From an uncultured Atopobiaceae bacterium (lineage in GTDB: Bacteria > Actinomycetota > Coriobacteriia > Coriobacteriales > Atopobiaceae), in assembly GCA_944321005.1 (NCBI GenBank), contig CALUJT010000016.1, positions 1 to 16,611 on the forward strand: DNA of 16,611 bases, written 5' to 3'. Below are positions 1 to 7,029 of this stretch, piece by piece. The notes below the pieces were generated by a model. The model had not been told where the DNA came from. It saw nothing but the letters and a program-made list of their open reading frames with translations, and searched no databases. A program made the translations under genes and the position numbers. The stretch's first letter is position 1. Each line of letters starts with the position of its first letter.

Positions 1-764
<764 letters not shown>

Positions 765-852
765 CTAACGAACGAGTGAACGTAAAACAATTCAACCAGA
801 CGCGACGGAGGCCCCGCAGAGGACCTCACGCCCCGCCGGGCACGCAGGTGCA

Positions 853-883
853 CAAAAAAGAGCCCCGACCGCAACCGGGGCTC
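853..883 (-). terminator. Intrinsic terminator of rplU-rpmA
   Basis: On the minus strand a perfect 8-bp stem, GAGCCCCG / CGGGGCTC (876-883 and 860-867), with an 8-base loop is followed directly by six T residues (854-859). It begins about 30 bases after the rpmA stop codon and is the clearest rho-independent terminator in the window. It separates rplU-rpmA from obgE. Confidence 0.93.
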
Positions 884-913
884 CGAGTCGTGCTGTGTTG
901 CGTCGGCGAGAGC

Positions 914-1162
914 CTAGGCCTCGCGAACGTGGACGCGGTGCTTGACGCCCTTGGTGAACTCGACGGTGCCGGCCGTGAGGGCGAACAGGGTGTCGTCCTT
1001 GCCGATGCCCACGTTGTCACCGGGGTGGATGTGGGTGCCGCGCTGGCGGACGAGAATCTCGCCGGCCTTCACGAACTGACCGCCGTAGCGCTTGGTGCCG
1101 AGGCGCTGAGCCTGGGAATCGCGGCCGTTGCGAGACGAGCCGAGACCTTTCTTGTGAGCCAT
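914..1162 (-). CDS. rpmA: 50S ribosomal protein L27
   Basis: L27 sits at the peptidyl transferase centre of the large ribosomal subunit, where its flexible N-terminus reaches the A- and P-site tRNAs. The 82-residue product has the family's usual length and sequence: [16 protein letters not shown] at the N-terminus, then [20 protein letters not shown] and [16 protein letters not shown]. The mature-type N-terminus follows the initiator Met directly. There is thus no cleavable leader of the kind removed by the Prp protease in Firmicutes, and no prp (ysxB) gene lies between rplU and rpmA. It starts 37 bases after rplU with AGAAGGCAGG upstream of the ATG, and ends before a strong terminator. Identification is certain. 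Confidence 0.98.
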   Translation of the reverse strand: MAHKKGLGSSRNGRDSQAQRLGTKRYGGQFVKAGEILVRQRGTHIHPGDNVGIGKDDTLFALTAGTVEFTKGVKHRVHVREA

Positions 1163-1199
1163 GAGAGAACCTGCCTTCTGATACCGAGAAAAACGAGAC

Positions 1200-1508
1200 T
1201 TACGCGGGGAGCTCGACGACCTTGATCTTCGTCAGGTTCTGACGGTGGCCGTTGGCGCGGTGGTAGCGCTTGCGCTTCTTGAGCTTGAAGACGAGGACCT
1301 TCTCGCCCTTGAACTGCTCGACGACCTCGGCGGTGACCTTCTTGTCCTGGAGCGGGGCAGAGCCAACGATGGTCTTGTCGCCGTCGTTCAGGAGAAGGAC
1401 GGGGAGCTCGACCTTGTCGCCAGGCTGCGCGTCGAGCTTCTCGACGTCGATGACGTCGCCCTTGGCAACCTTATACTGCTTGCCACCAGTTGCTATGATT
1501 GCGTACAT
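1200..1508 (-). CDS. rplU: 50S ribosomal protein L21
   Basis: L21 is a 23S rRNA-binding protein of the large subunit. The 102-residue product matches the family in length and pattern: [18 protein letters not shown] at the start, [13 protein letters not shown] in the middle, and a basic C-terminal region [16 protein letters not shown] ending TKIKVVEL. The ATG at 1508 lies about 40 bases downstream of a strong promoter, so the leader is short, leaving little space for a structured autoregulatory leader. rpmA follows in the same transcript. Confidence 0.98.
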   Translation of the reverse strand: MYAIIATGGKQYKVAKGDVIDVEKLDAQPGDKVELPVLLLNDGDKTIVGSAPLQDKKVTAEVVEQFKGEKVLVFKLKKRKRYHRANGHRQNLTKIKVVELPA

Positions 1509-1550
1509 GTGGAGAACCCTTCATTGCTGGCGTGAATGCAACAGTTGCTT

Positions 1551-1579
1551 ATATTACAAGCAGCGTCCCGACCCGTCAA
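1551..1579 (-). promoter_or_regulatory. Sigma70-type promoter of rplU-rpmA
   Basis: On the minus strand TTGACG (1574-1579) and TAATAT (1551-1556) are separated by exactly 17 bases. Each hexamer matches the consensus at five of six positions (TTGACA, TATAAT). The predicted start is near 1544, giving a leader of about 36 bases before the rplU ATG. This is the best promoter match in the window and fits a highly expressed ribosomal protein operon. Confidence 0.88.
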
Positions 1580-1598
1580 CATGCGTTGCGGTGACCCG

Positions 1599-1637
1599 GG
1601 CACCGTAAGGGAAAAGACGGTGCCGGCGTCGCGCCGG
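1599..1637 (-). terminator. Possible terminator region after the DUF2344 gene (two overlapping hairpins)
   Basis: About 17 bases past the DUF2344 stop codon, the minus strand carries a perfect CCGGCG-CGA-CGCCGG hairpin (1623-1637). It is followed by an 8-bp stem GGCACCGT/ACGGTGCC with a 10-base loop (1599-1624). The two stems overlap by two bases, so they compete. A short T-run (CTTTTCCC) lies in the loop of the second hairpin rather than after it. This is not a textbook terminator. The region just upstream of the rplU promoter is nevertheless where read-through from the radical SAM operon would be expected to stop. Confidence 0.35.
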
Positions 1638-1653
1638 AGCGTTGCGGCCTTGC

Positions 1654-2430
1654 TCAGAATAGCGATGACGTGGCGATTGCGTCAGAGCCGCAGAAAGGTT
1701 CCACAATTCGCCCATCTTCCTCGTGGACCTGACGATGCCTCCGCACGCGCGGGGCGTCCGGGGCGGGCCGGCCCATCAAGGCGAAGGCGGCGTCGAGAAG
1801 AACCTGGGGCCTGAGTGAGACGCCGGCGCCGCAGAGCGTGTCAACGCCCACCGAGAGGCCTCCCGTCTCGTCCTCGCCCACGCTGTAGCCGCAGAGCGTC
1901 CGCGTGAGGTCGACGACCTTATCCTTCTCGCCGCGCAGGTAGCGCACCTCGCCCCGGCGCGCAATCTCCCTGATGGCGTCGAAGAGCTCGTCCGCGGGGC
2001 ACGCGGGCCCAAGCCCCACGGACCAGTCCACGCGGTTGAGCCATGCCTCCAGAGCTGGAAGACGGCTCCCCACATAGGCAGCCCGGTAGGGCGCGATCGC
2101 GCGCGGAGTGGACGCCTCCAGGCGCCCGAGGGCCTCCTGCGGGTCCATGCGCTTGGTGAGACGCAGGTCAAAGTACTCGCAGCAAGAGCTCGCCCCCACG
2201 GGAAGCGCGCTCGAGAACTGGATGCGCATCCTCCTCGCGAAGCCGTTGCCCACCGAGAAGGGCAGTCCGGCGCGGCGTATGCAGCGTTCCACGGTGGAGA
2301 TGAGGTCGAGGTGCCCGAGGTAGGCGAGCCGGCTGTCCTTGACGTATGCCACGCGCAGGCGCGGCAGCTCGGCCTTGGTCGGCAGGTCCTGGGGCCTCAC
2401 CGAGAAGGGCTGGGGCCTGGGATCGCTCAT
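1654..2430 (-). CDS. TIGR03936/DUF2344 family radical SAM-associated protein
   Basis: This 258-residue protein is the partner of the radical SAM enzyme encoded just upstream; in other genomes the two are adjacent or fused. The recognisable family region spans roughly residues 24-95: LRVAYVKDSRLAYLGHLDL, then ERCIRRAGLPFSVGNGF, then FSSALPVGASSCCEYFDL. The C-terminal part is less conserved and has no motif I can assign. Its ATG (2428-2430) overlaps the TGA of the upstream gene as ATGA, indicating translational coupling and fixing the start; longer versions in this frame run into a shadow of the radical SAM gene. The biochemical role is unknown in the family. A link to RNA or ribosome modification is often suggested from its neighbours but is not shown here. 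No catalytic residues can be named. Confidence 0.9.
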   Translation of the reverse strand: MSDPRPQPFSVRPQDLPTKAELPRLRVAYVKDSRLAYLGHLDLISTVERCIRRAGLPFSVGNGFARRMRIQFSSALPVGASSCCEYFDLRLTKRMDPQEALGRLEASTPRAIAPYRAAYVGSRLPALEAWLNRVDWSVGLGPACPADELFDAIREIARRGEVRYLRGEKDKVVDLTRTLCGYSVGEDETGGLSVGVDTLCGAGVSLRPQVLLDAAFALMGRPAPDAPRVRRHRQVHEEDGRIVEPFCGSDAIATSSLF

Positions 2431-4304
2431 GACCTCACCCCCTGGATGACGTTGTGGACGCCGAGCGCGGGACAGACCCCGCAGCCCGTGCAGCTCTCGC
2501 GCGTGCAGTCCGGCGTGGTCACGCCCTCCACCGCGCGGCGCCACTCGCGCTGGAGGTAGCCCATCGAGACGCCGGGCGAGGTGTGCCCCCAGGGCAGCGC
2601 CGCCGTGAGCGGGAACTCCTCGCACGCCACCTCCTCGAGGTCGAGCCCGCAGGAGCGAGCCGCCTCCTCCCACGCGCGGAAGTCGAACTCGCTCGTCCAC
2701 GCGTCGAAGCGGCACCCCCGCTCCCATGCGGCGCGCACGAGCGAGAAGCCGGCGCGCCCCATCTTGGAGAGCGCGCCCTCCACGAGCGAGACGTCGGCGT
2801 CGTGGTAGGAGACGCGTATCGCGCGGTCGCGCACCTCGTGGAGCAGGAGCTGCTGGCGGCGGCGCACCTCGTCCGGACGGAGCTGGCCCACCCACTGGAA
2901 GGGCGTGTAGGGCTTGGGGACGAGCACGGCCACCGAGATGGATACGGAGACGCCGCTCTTGGGACCGCGCCCCACGACCTCGCGCCCGATCTCGAGCACG
3001 CGCTCCGCCATGCGCGCTATGCCCACGACGTCCTCGTCCGTCTCGGTTGGAAGGCCGATCATGAAGTAGAGCTTCATGCGTCGCCAGCCCGCGGCGAAGG
3101 CGTTTCTCGCCGCGCGCTCGAGGTCCTCCTCGGTCACGTTCTTGTTGATGACGTCGCGCAGGCGCTGGCTTCCCGCCTCGGGTGCGAAGGTGAGGCCGCC
3201 GCGCTTGCCTCCGGCAACGGCGGCCGCCATGTCCACCCCGAAGGAGTCCAGGCGCTGCGACGGGATGGAGACCCTGATCCCCCGCCCCTCGAGGGCGACG
3301 TTCATGCCGTTGAGGATGGCCTCGCACTGGGAGTGGTCCGTCGTGGAGAGCGAGGTGAGCGAGATCTCGTCGTGGCCGCTCGCGAGGAGCCCCTCCACGC
3401 CGCAGCTCACGACCTGCTCGGCGGGGCGCTCGCGCACGGGGCGATAGGTCATCCCCGCCTGGCAGAAGCGGCACCCGCGCGCGCAGCCGCGCAGGACCTC
3501 GAGCGAGAGGCGGTCCTGAACGATGCCCATGTAGGGGACGATGCGCTGCGCCACGGCAGGGGTGGCGGCGAAGTCGTTGACGCAGCGCTTGAGGACGACC
3601 TCGGGGACGTCCTCCCCGGCGCGGGGCACGGCGCGGCCCCAGCGCGTGGTGCCCTCGTCGACCACTACGTCGTAGAGCGAGGGGACGTAGGTGCCGGGCA
3701 CGAGCGCGAGCCGTCGCAGCAGGTCCGCGCGGGAGAGCCCCTCGGCGCGGGCGTCCCGGATGCATGCGCAGACCTCCACGATCGACTCCTCGCCGTCCCC
3801 CAGGAGCACGGCGTCGAAGACGGGGGCGAGCGGCTCGCAGTTCCAGGCGGAGGGCCCGCCGGCCAGGATGATGGGGTCGTCCACGTCCCTCTCGGCGGAG
3901 GTGAGGGCGATGCCGGCGAGGTCGAGCGTCTCCAGGACGTTGGTGGCCACGAGCTCGTGCGCGAGCGTGAAGCCGATGGCGTCGAACGAGGCGAGCGGGG
4001 CGGCGCCCTCGAGGGAGAGCAGGGGCACCCCGCGCTCGCGCATGAGGGCGGACATGTCCTTCCAGGGGAGGTAGCAGCGCTCGCAGCTCATCCCCTCCCG
4101 GGCGTTGACGTTGTTGTAGAGGATGGCGACGCCCAGGTTGGGCTGACCCACCTCGTAGACGTCAGCGTAGACCATGCAGAGGTGGAAGGGACCGTCCTGC
4201 TCCTCGCAGGCGCCCCATTCGTGGTTGAGGTAGCGGCTGGGGTGCTCCACGTGGGGCAGCAGCGGCTCGATCAGGTGGAAGAGGTTCTCGCGCGGCGCCC
4301 TCAT
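2427..4304 (-). CDS. TIGR03960-type radical SAM protein
   Basis: This 625-residue protein is a radical SAM enzyme predicted to bind a [4Fe-4S] cluster and S-adenosylmethionine. The cluster motif is C274-x3-C278-x2-C281 in RGCARGCRFCQAG. Supporting radical SAM features are DEISLTSLS (~312-320), the strand SIPSQRLDSF (~346-355), FAPEAGSQRLRDVINK (~373-388) and YFMIGLPTETDED (~413-425). Residues 1-240 form an N-terminal domain of the B12-binding-like type usual in this family. A second cysteine group, C600-x4-C605-x2-C608-x2-C611, ends the protein and probably holds metal. The start at 4304 overlaps the upstream stop as ATGA, with GGGGAGG upstream. The substrate is unknown, and the DUF2344 gene follows with another ATGA overlap. 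Family membership is firm; function is not known. Confidence 0.92.
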   Translation of the reverse strand: MRAPRENLFHLIEPLLPHVEHPSRYLNHEWGACEEQDGPFHLCMVYADVYEVGQPNLGVAILYNNVNAREGMSCERCYLPWKDMSALMRERGVPLLSLEGAAPLASFDAIGFTLAHELVATNVLETLDLAGIALTSAERDVDDPIILAGGPSAWNCEPLAPVFDAVLLGDGEESIVEVCACIRDARAEGLSRADLLRRLALVPGTYVPSLYDVVVDEGTTRWGRAVPRAGEDVPEVVLKRCVNDFAATPAVAQRIVPYMGIVQDRLSLEVLRGCARGCRFCQAGMTYRPVRERPAEQVVSCGVEGLLASGHDEISLTSLSTTDHSQCEAILNGMNVALEGRGIRVSIPSQRLDSFGVDMAAAVAGGKRGGLTFAPEAGSQRLRDVINKNVTEEDLERAARNAFAAGWRRMKLYFMIGLPTETDEDVVGIARMAERVLEIGREVVGRGPKSGVSVSISVAVLVPKPYTPFQWVGQLRPDEVRRRQQLLLHEVRDRAIRVSYHDADVSLVEGALSKMGRAGFSLVRAAWERGCRFDAWTSEFDFRAWEEAARSCGLDLEEVACEEFPLTAALPWGHTSPGVSMGYLQREWRRAVEGVTTPDCTRESCTGCGVCPALGVHNVIQGVRS

Positions 4305-5248
4305 GCCCCCGCCTCCCCCACCGTGACGTACCCGTCGTCCGGGCGGGAGGGCTCGGGACGCGGGGCCGAGAAGGACGCGCGGGCAGGAGCCGTCTCGGCG
4401 GGGCGGGGCTCGGGCCCGGGAATCTCGACCGTGCCGTCCTCGAGCTCCAGGCGCAGCCGCAGCGCGCGCCCGGTGGCGACGGTCCCGCCGTAGCCCACGC
4501 CCGCCTTGAGCAGGCCGCCTATCCCCGGGACGAGGCCCACGAGGGTGCGGGCGAGGGCACGCCACGCAAGCCCGGCGCCAAGGACCCCGGCGAGCTCCGC
4601 GGCGCGCTCGAGGCTCACGTCGCACCCGTACGCCGCGGCGATGTCGAGCGCGAGCATGGCCTGGTTGGCGCACATGATGGGCAGGTCGGAGCCGGGGACG
4701 AGGCTCACGGCGCCCACGGCCGCGTTCTCAACGGCACAGCGCGAGACGAGGGCGTCGGTCACCGCGCGGCGGCAGAAGGGGAAGTTGGCGGCGAGCGCGA
4801 GGCGCTTCTCGGCGATGCCGGCCATCCAGGCGGCGAGCTTCTCGGAGAGGGCCTCCTCGCTCGAGGCCGCGACAACGCCCACGAGCGCGGCGGCCTGCTC
4901 CGGAAGCTCGAGGCGCGGGGCGTCGAGCGCGCCCTCCACGACCACGCACACCGGCACGCCCGAGCGCGCGTACGAGCCCACGAGCTCGGCGCCGCCCTCC
5001 CCCACGAGGGCAAGAACGAGGTCGGGGTCCTCCTCCCCGCGAGCGGGAAGCCTCATGTCGCGGACCTCGACGACGCCGCCCGGCCGCTCGGCGGCGAGCG
5101 CGCCCTTCACGAAGAGGGCCACCTCGCGCGGACACGCGGGGTCCACGTGCACGCGCACCACGACCCGCTCGTCGCGCGCAGCGAACGAGCCCCTTCCCGA
5201 GGAGAGGACCTCGAGGACCCTCCCCATGGAAACCTTCCTGGAAGCCAT
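4301..5248 (-). CDS. DUF697 domain membrane protein (GTPase-associated type)
   Basis: This 315-residue protein is recognised by a DUF697-like domain at about residues 155-265: NFPFCRRAVTDAL, then AVSLVPGSDLPIMCANQAML with AAAYG, then LVGLVPGIGGLLKAGVGYGG. Two hydrophobic glycine-rich segments there probably enter the membrane. Residues ~28-145 alternate hydrophobic strands and helices (VVVRVHV, DLVLALVG, VPVCVVVEG), like a Rossmann or G-domain fold, but I find no GxxxxGKS P-loop and no NKxD. It may be a degenerate GTPase, which is inference. The tail (275-315) is proline-rich. The ATG at 5248 has GGGGAG nine bases upstream; an ATG at 5227 with AGGAAGG is an equally good alternative. It overlaps the radical SAM gene by four bases, so the three genes form one operon. 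Function unknown. Confidence 0.8.
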   Translation of the reverse strand: MASRKVSMGRVLEVLSSGRGSFAARDERVVVRVHVDPACPREVALFVKGALAAERPGGVVEVRDMRLPARGEEDPDLVLALVGEGGAELVGSYARSGVPVCVVVEGALDAPRLELPEQAAALVGVVAASSEEALSEKLAAWMAGIAEKRLALAANFPFCRRAVTDALVSRCAVENAAVGAVSLVPGSDLPIMCANQAMLALDIAAAYGCDVSLERAAELAGVLGAGLAWRALARTLVGLVPGIGGLLKAGVGYGGTVATGRALRLRLELEDGTVEIPGPEPRPAETAPARASFSAPRPEPSRPDDGYVTVGEAGA

Positions 5249-5339
5249 CTGCGGGCGCTCCCCTCCCCGGGCATCCCCGGACGAACGTCTGGCTGCGGAG
5301 CCGATGGGCGCGAGCGGCCCCGGGCTCTCGGAGCCTAAC

Positions 5340-5345
5340 ATTATA
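5340..5345 (-). promoter_or_regulatory. -10 box of the DUF697/radical SAM operon
   Basis: A perfect TATAAT stands on the minus strand in otherwise very GC-rich DNA, about 92 bases upstream of the chosen DUF697 start. No TTGACA-like -35 lies 16-18 bases upstream (the sequence there is GGCGGT), and there is no TGn extension. It may depend on an activator or on weak -35 contacts. An in-frame ATG within this box is therefore unlikely to be the gene start. Confidence 0.5.
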
Positions 5346-5443
5346 GTTGCTCGCCGCCCGGAACCGCCCTCGGAACAGCGGCCGCGCCACCCCCGCCCCC
5401 CGCGCTCGCTTCGTTGAATCGGCAGCCGCGGCAGAACGCCCCC

Positions 5444-5598
5444 GCGATTGGGCAAAACACTTGATGCCCCCATGCCTCCCACGCCGGGAACGAGGGTCCG
5501 CTTAACGTCCCGCTTGTCCTTCTCGCCAGAAAGATGGGGCGAGTGGGCAACATAATTGATTTTGCCAGGGTTTTATATCAAAGCTTCTGCCCAATCGC
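5444..5598. repeat. 155-bp intergenic element with terminal inverted repeats, copy 2
   Basis: The left arm starts GCGATTGGGCAAAACACTTG (from 5444) and the right arm ends CTTCTGCCCAATCGC (at 5598). The 22-base arms are inverted copies matching at 18 positions, with the outer 11 identical. Copy 1 at 553-708 has the same outer GCGATTGGG, the same CTTGAT inner end and nearly the same total length (156 bp). Internal words shared with copy 1 are GTCCTTCTCGCC (5516-5527, almost exactly central), TTTTGCCAG (5560-5568) and GCCGGGAACG (5483-5492), but their order and relative orientation differ. The right half contains an AT-rich patch. The nature of the element is unknown. Confidence 0.75.
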
Positions 5599-5699
5599 TG
5601 CGGGCTCCGGCCAAGGCGCCGGATCGAGAAGCCACGGAGGTCCCGCATGCCCAATCACCCGACAGATGTGGCAGGGACGCAGGGCGGGAGGAGACGCCA

Positions 5700-5762
5700 G
5701 GCGAGAAGGACGGGCGAGAAGGACGGGCGAGAAGGACGGCGAGAAGAGCGGGCGAAAAGGAC
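5700..5762. repeat. Tandem array of a 12-13 bp unit, GGGCGAGAAGGAC
   Basis: Five head-to-tail units are present: 5700-5711, 5712-5724, 5725-5737, 5738-5749 and 5750-5762. Units 1-3 are exact copies of GGCGAGAAGGAC with or without a leading extra G. Unit 4 reads GGCGAGAAGAGC and unit 5 GGGCGAAAAGGAC. The same 12-mer occurs once inside each of the two inverted-repeat elements (607-618 plus; 5516-5527 minus). The array begins about 37 bases past the rodA stop codon. Confidence 0.9.
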
Positions 5763-5799
5763 CCGGCAGCCAGAAGCGCGGTGCCGCCGCGCGCGGCCG

Positions 5800-7020
5800 C
5801 TAGGCCACCTTCTGGCGGTGCCTCCACACGGACTGCACGAGCCCCACCGCCGCGAGCTGCGTGACCATGGAGGAGGAGCCGTAGGTCATGAAGGGCAGCG
5901 GGATGCCGGTGATGGGCATGATGCCTATGCACATGCCCACGCTCTCCAGAACCTGGAAGGTCCACATGGCGGCGCATCCCACGAGCACGAGCTTTGAGAA
6001 CGTGGACTCGACCCTCATGGCCAGGAAGACGGTGGCGAGAATCATCCAGGCGTAGAGCGCGAGCAGAAGGACCGAGCCGACGAAGCCGAACTGCTCGGCA
6101 TAGGTGGCAAAGATGAAGTCCGTCTGGGACTCGGGGACGAAGCCCAGCAGGGACTGCGAGGCGTTCCCGAAGCCCTTCCCCAGTAGGCCGCCGGAGCCGA
6201 TGGCGATCATGGCCTGGATGAGGTTGTAGGCGTCCTCCGAGCTCGAGCCCTCGGGGTCGAGGAAGACGGTGAGGCGCGTGAGCTGGTAGGGCTTGAGGAT
6301 GTGGGGCAGCCCGTCGATGGACGATGTTATGACCACGAGCGCGGACACGCCCACGATGAGGGCGATCGTGGCAAGGACCCAGGTGCGCGGCGCGCCGCTG
6401 CAGATGATTATCGTGGCGCCGGTGAAGAAGATCATGAGGCCGGTGCCGAGGTCGGTGACCATGATGAGCAGGAGCGGCACGAGGAGCGTCCCGCAGAGCC
6501 GCGCGTAGTCCGCGAACGTCTCGATCTTCCCGTTGTACTGGGCGCAGGCGGAGGCCATGAGCGCGATGACGACGAGCTTGGAGGGCTCGGAGGGCTGGAA
6601 CCGCAGGGGGCCTATCCGCACCCAGCCCAGGCCGCCGAGGCCGCCCTCGACGCCGAGCCCCGGAACGAGGGGAAGGGCGAGCATGACGCAGGAGAGGACG
6701 AAGAGGGCGGTCGTGAGGTTGGAGAGGTTGCGGTAGTCGTAGCGCCACACCACGACGGCGGCGGCGAAGCCCAGGGCGATGCCCGCGAGGTGGCTCGTGA
6801 AGTTGACCTCGCCCTCGAGCGCCAGCGCGCACGACCACATGTTTATCACGCCAATGAGCACGATGAGCAGGGCGGGGATGAGCTGGGAGAGATAGACCCT
6901 CCCCAGCGGCCCCTGCCTGCCCCCCACCTTCCCGCCCTGGGAGGGCTGCCCCGCCACGCGCTGGGCGATCGACGAGATGCCGCCGCGCGCGGTGCCTGGG
7001 CCCGTCATCTCTCTTGCCAT
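5800..7020 (-). CDS. rodA: Peptidoglycan glycosyltransferase RodA (SEDS family)
   Basis: RodA polymerises lipid II into glycan strands in the membrane and works as a pair with PBP2, encoded just upstream. The 406-residue product has about ten hydrophobic segments after a 40-residue polar N-terminus. SEDS landmarks are visible: WVRIGPLRFQPSEPSKL (~133-149), VTDLGTGLMIF (~188-198), FLDPEG (253-258), YNLIQAMIAIGSGGLLGKGFG (~265-285), ESQTDFIFATYAEQFGFVGS (~297-316) and PLPFMTYGSSS (~374-384). The Asp in FLDPEG (D255) lies where the family's essential periplasmic Asp is expected. The ATG at 7020 follows AGGGAGG, nine bases after the mrdA stop. RodA-type membership, rather than FtsW, is supported by the mre-mrdA context. 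Confidence 0.96.
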   Translation of the reverse strand: MAREMTGPGTARGGISSIAQRVAGQPSQGGKVGGRQGPLGRVYLSQLIPALLIVLIGVINMWSCALALEGEVNFTSHLAGIALGFAAAVVVWRYDYRNLSNLTTALFVLSCVMLALPLVPGLGVEGGLGGLGWVRIGPLRFQPSEPSKLVVIALMASACAQYNGKIETFADYARLCGTLLVPLLLIMVTDLGTGLMIFFTGATIIICSGAPRTWVLATIALIVGVSALVVITSSIDGLPHILKPYQLTRLTVFLDPEGSSSEDAYNLIQAMIAIGSGGLLGKGFGNASQSLLGFVPESQTDFIFATYAEQFGFVGSVLLLALYAWMILATVFLAMRVESTFSKLVLVGCAAMWTFQVLESVGMCIGIMPITGIPLPFMTYGSSSMVTQLAAVGLVQSVWRHRQKVA

Positions 7021-7029
7021 GGTCCCTCC

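Larger units (their letters stand above)
5249..5799. other. Non-coding region between rodA and the DUF697 gene
   Basis: This stretch has no convincing gene: its open frames are low-complexity products of the repeats or extensions of neighbouring frames. From the rodA side it holds a 13-bp tandem array (5700-5762), a lone GATTGGGC word on the minus strand (5649-5656), and the 155-bp inverted-repeat element (5444-5598) with an unusually AT-rich patch (5549-5583). The TATAAT promoter of the DUF697 operon follows. I see no clear terminator with a T-run after rodA. Confidence 0.7.

Noticed and set aside
784..797. Promoter in the AT-rich patch between the rpmA terminator and repeat copy 1
   Set aside because: A TTGAAT-like -35 is present on the minus strand, but the hexamer 17 bases on is TTAGCG, too far from a -10 consensus to report.
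1509..1550. Structured ribosomal-protein leader for rplU
   Set aside because: The predicted leader is only about 36 bases and shows no clear stem.
2454..4493. A 679-codon open frame on the plus strand antisense to the radical SAM gene
   Set aside because: Same kind of shadow: low-complexity Glu/Ala/Val/Gly/His-rich translation directly opposite a clear enzyme gene, with no motif.
5549..5583. Promoter inside repeat copy 2 (TTGATA followed by AATTAT after 18 bases on the minus strand)
   Set aside because: Plausible by eye but in an AT-rich patch where such matches are easy; the perfect TATAAT closer to the gene is a better candidate.
5700..5762. CRISPR array
   Set aside because: Units are 12-13 bp and directly abutting, with no spacers and no cas genes in the window.
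5534..5997. Plus-strand open frames across the tandem array (Arg/Glu/Lys/Asp repeats)
   Set aside because: The periodic peptide is merely the translation of the 13-bp repeat; the frames overlap non-coding repeats and run antisense into rodA.
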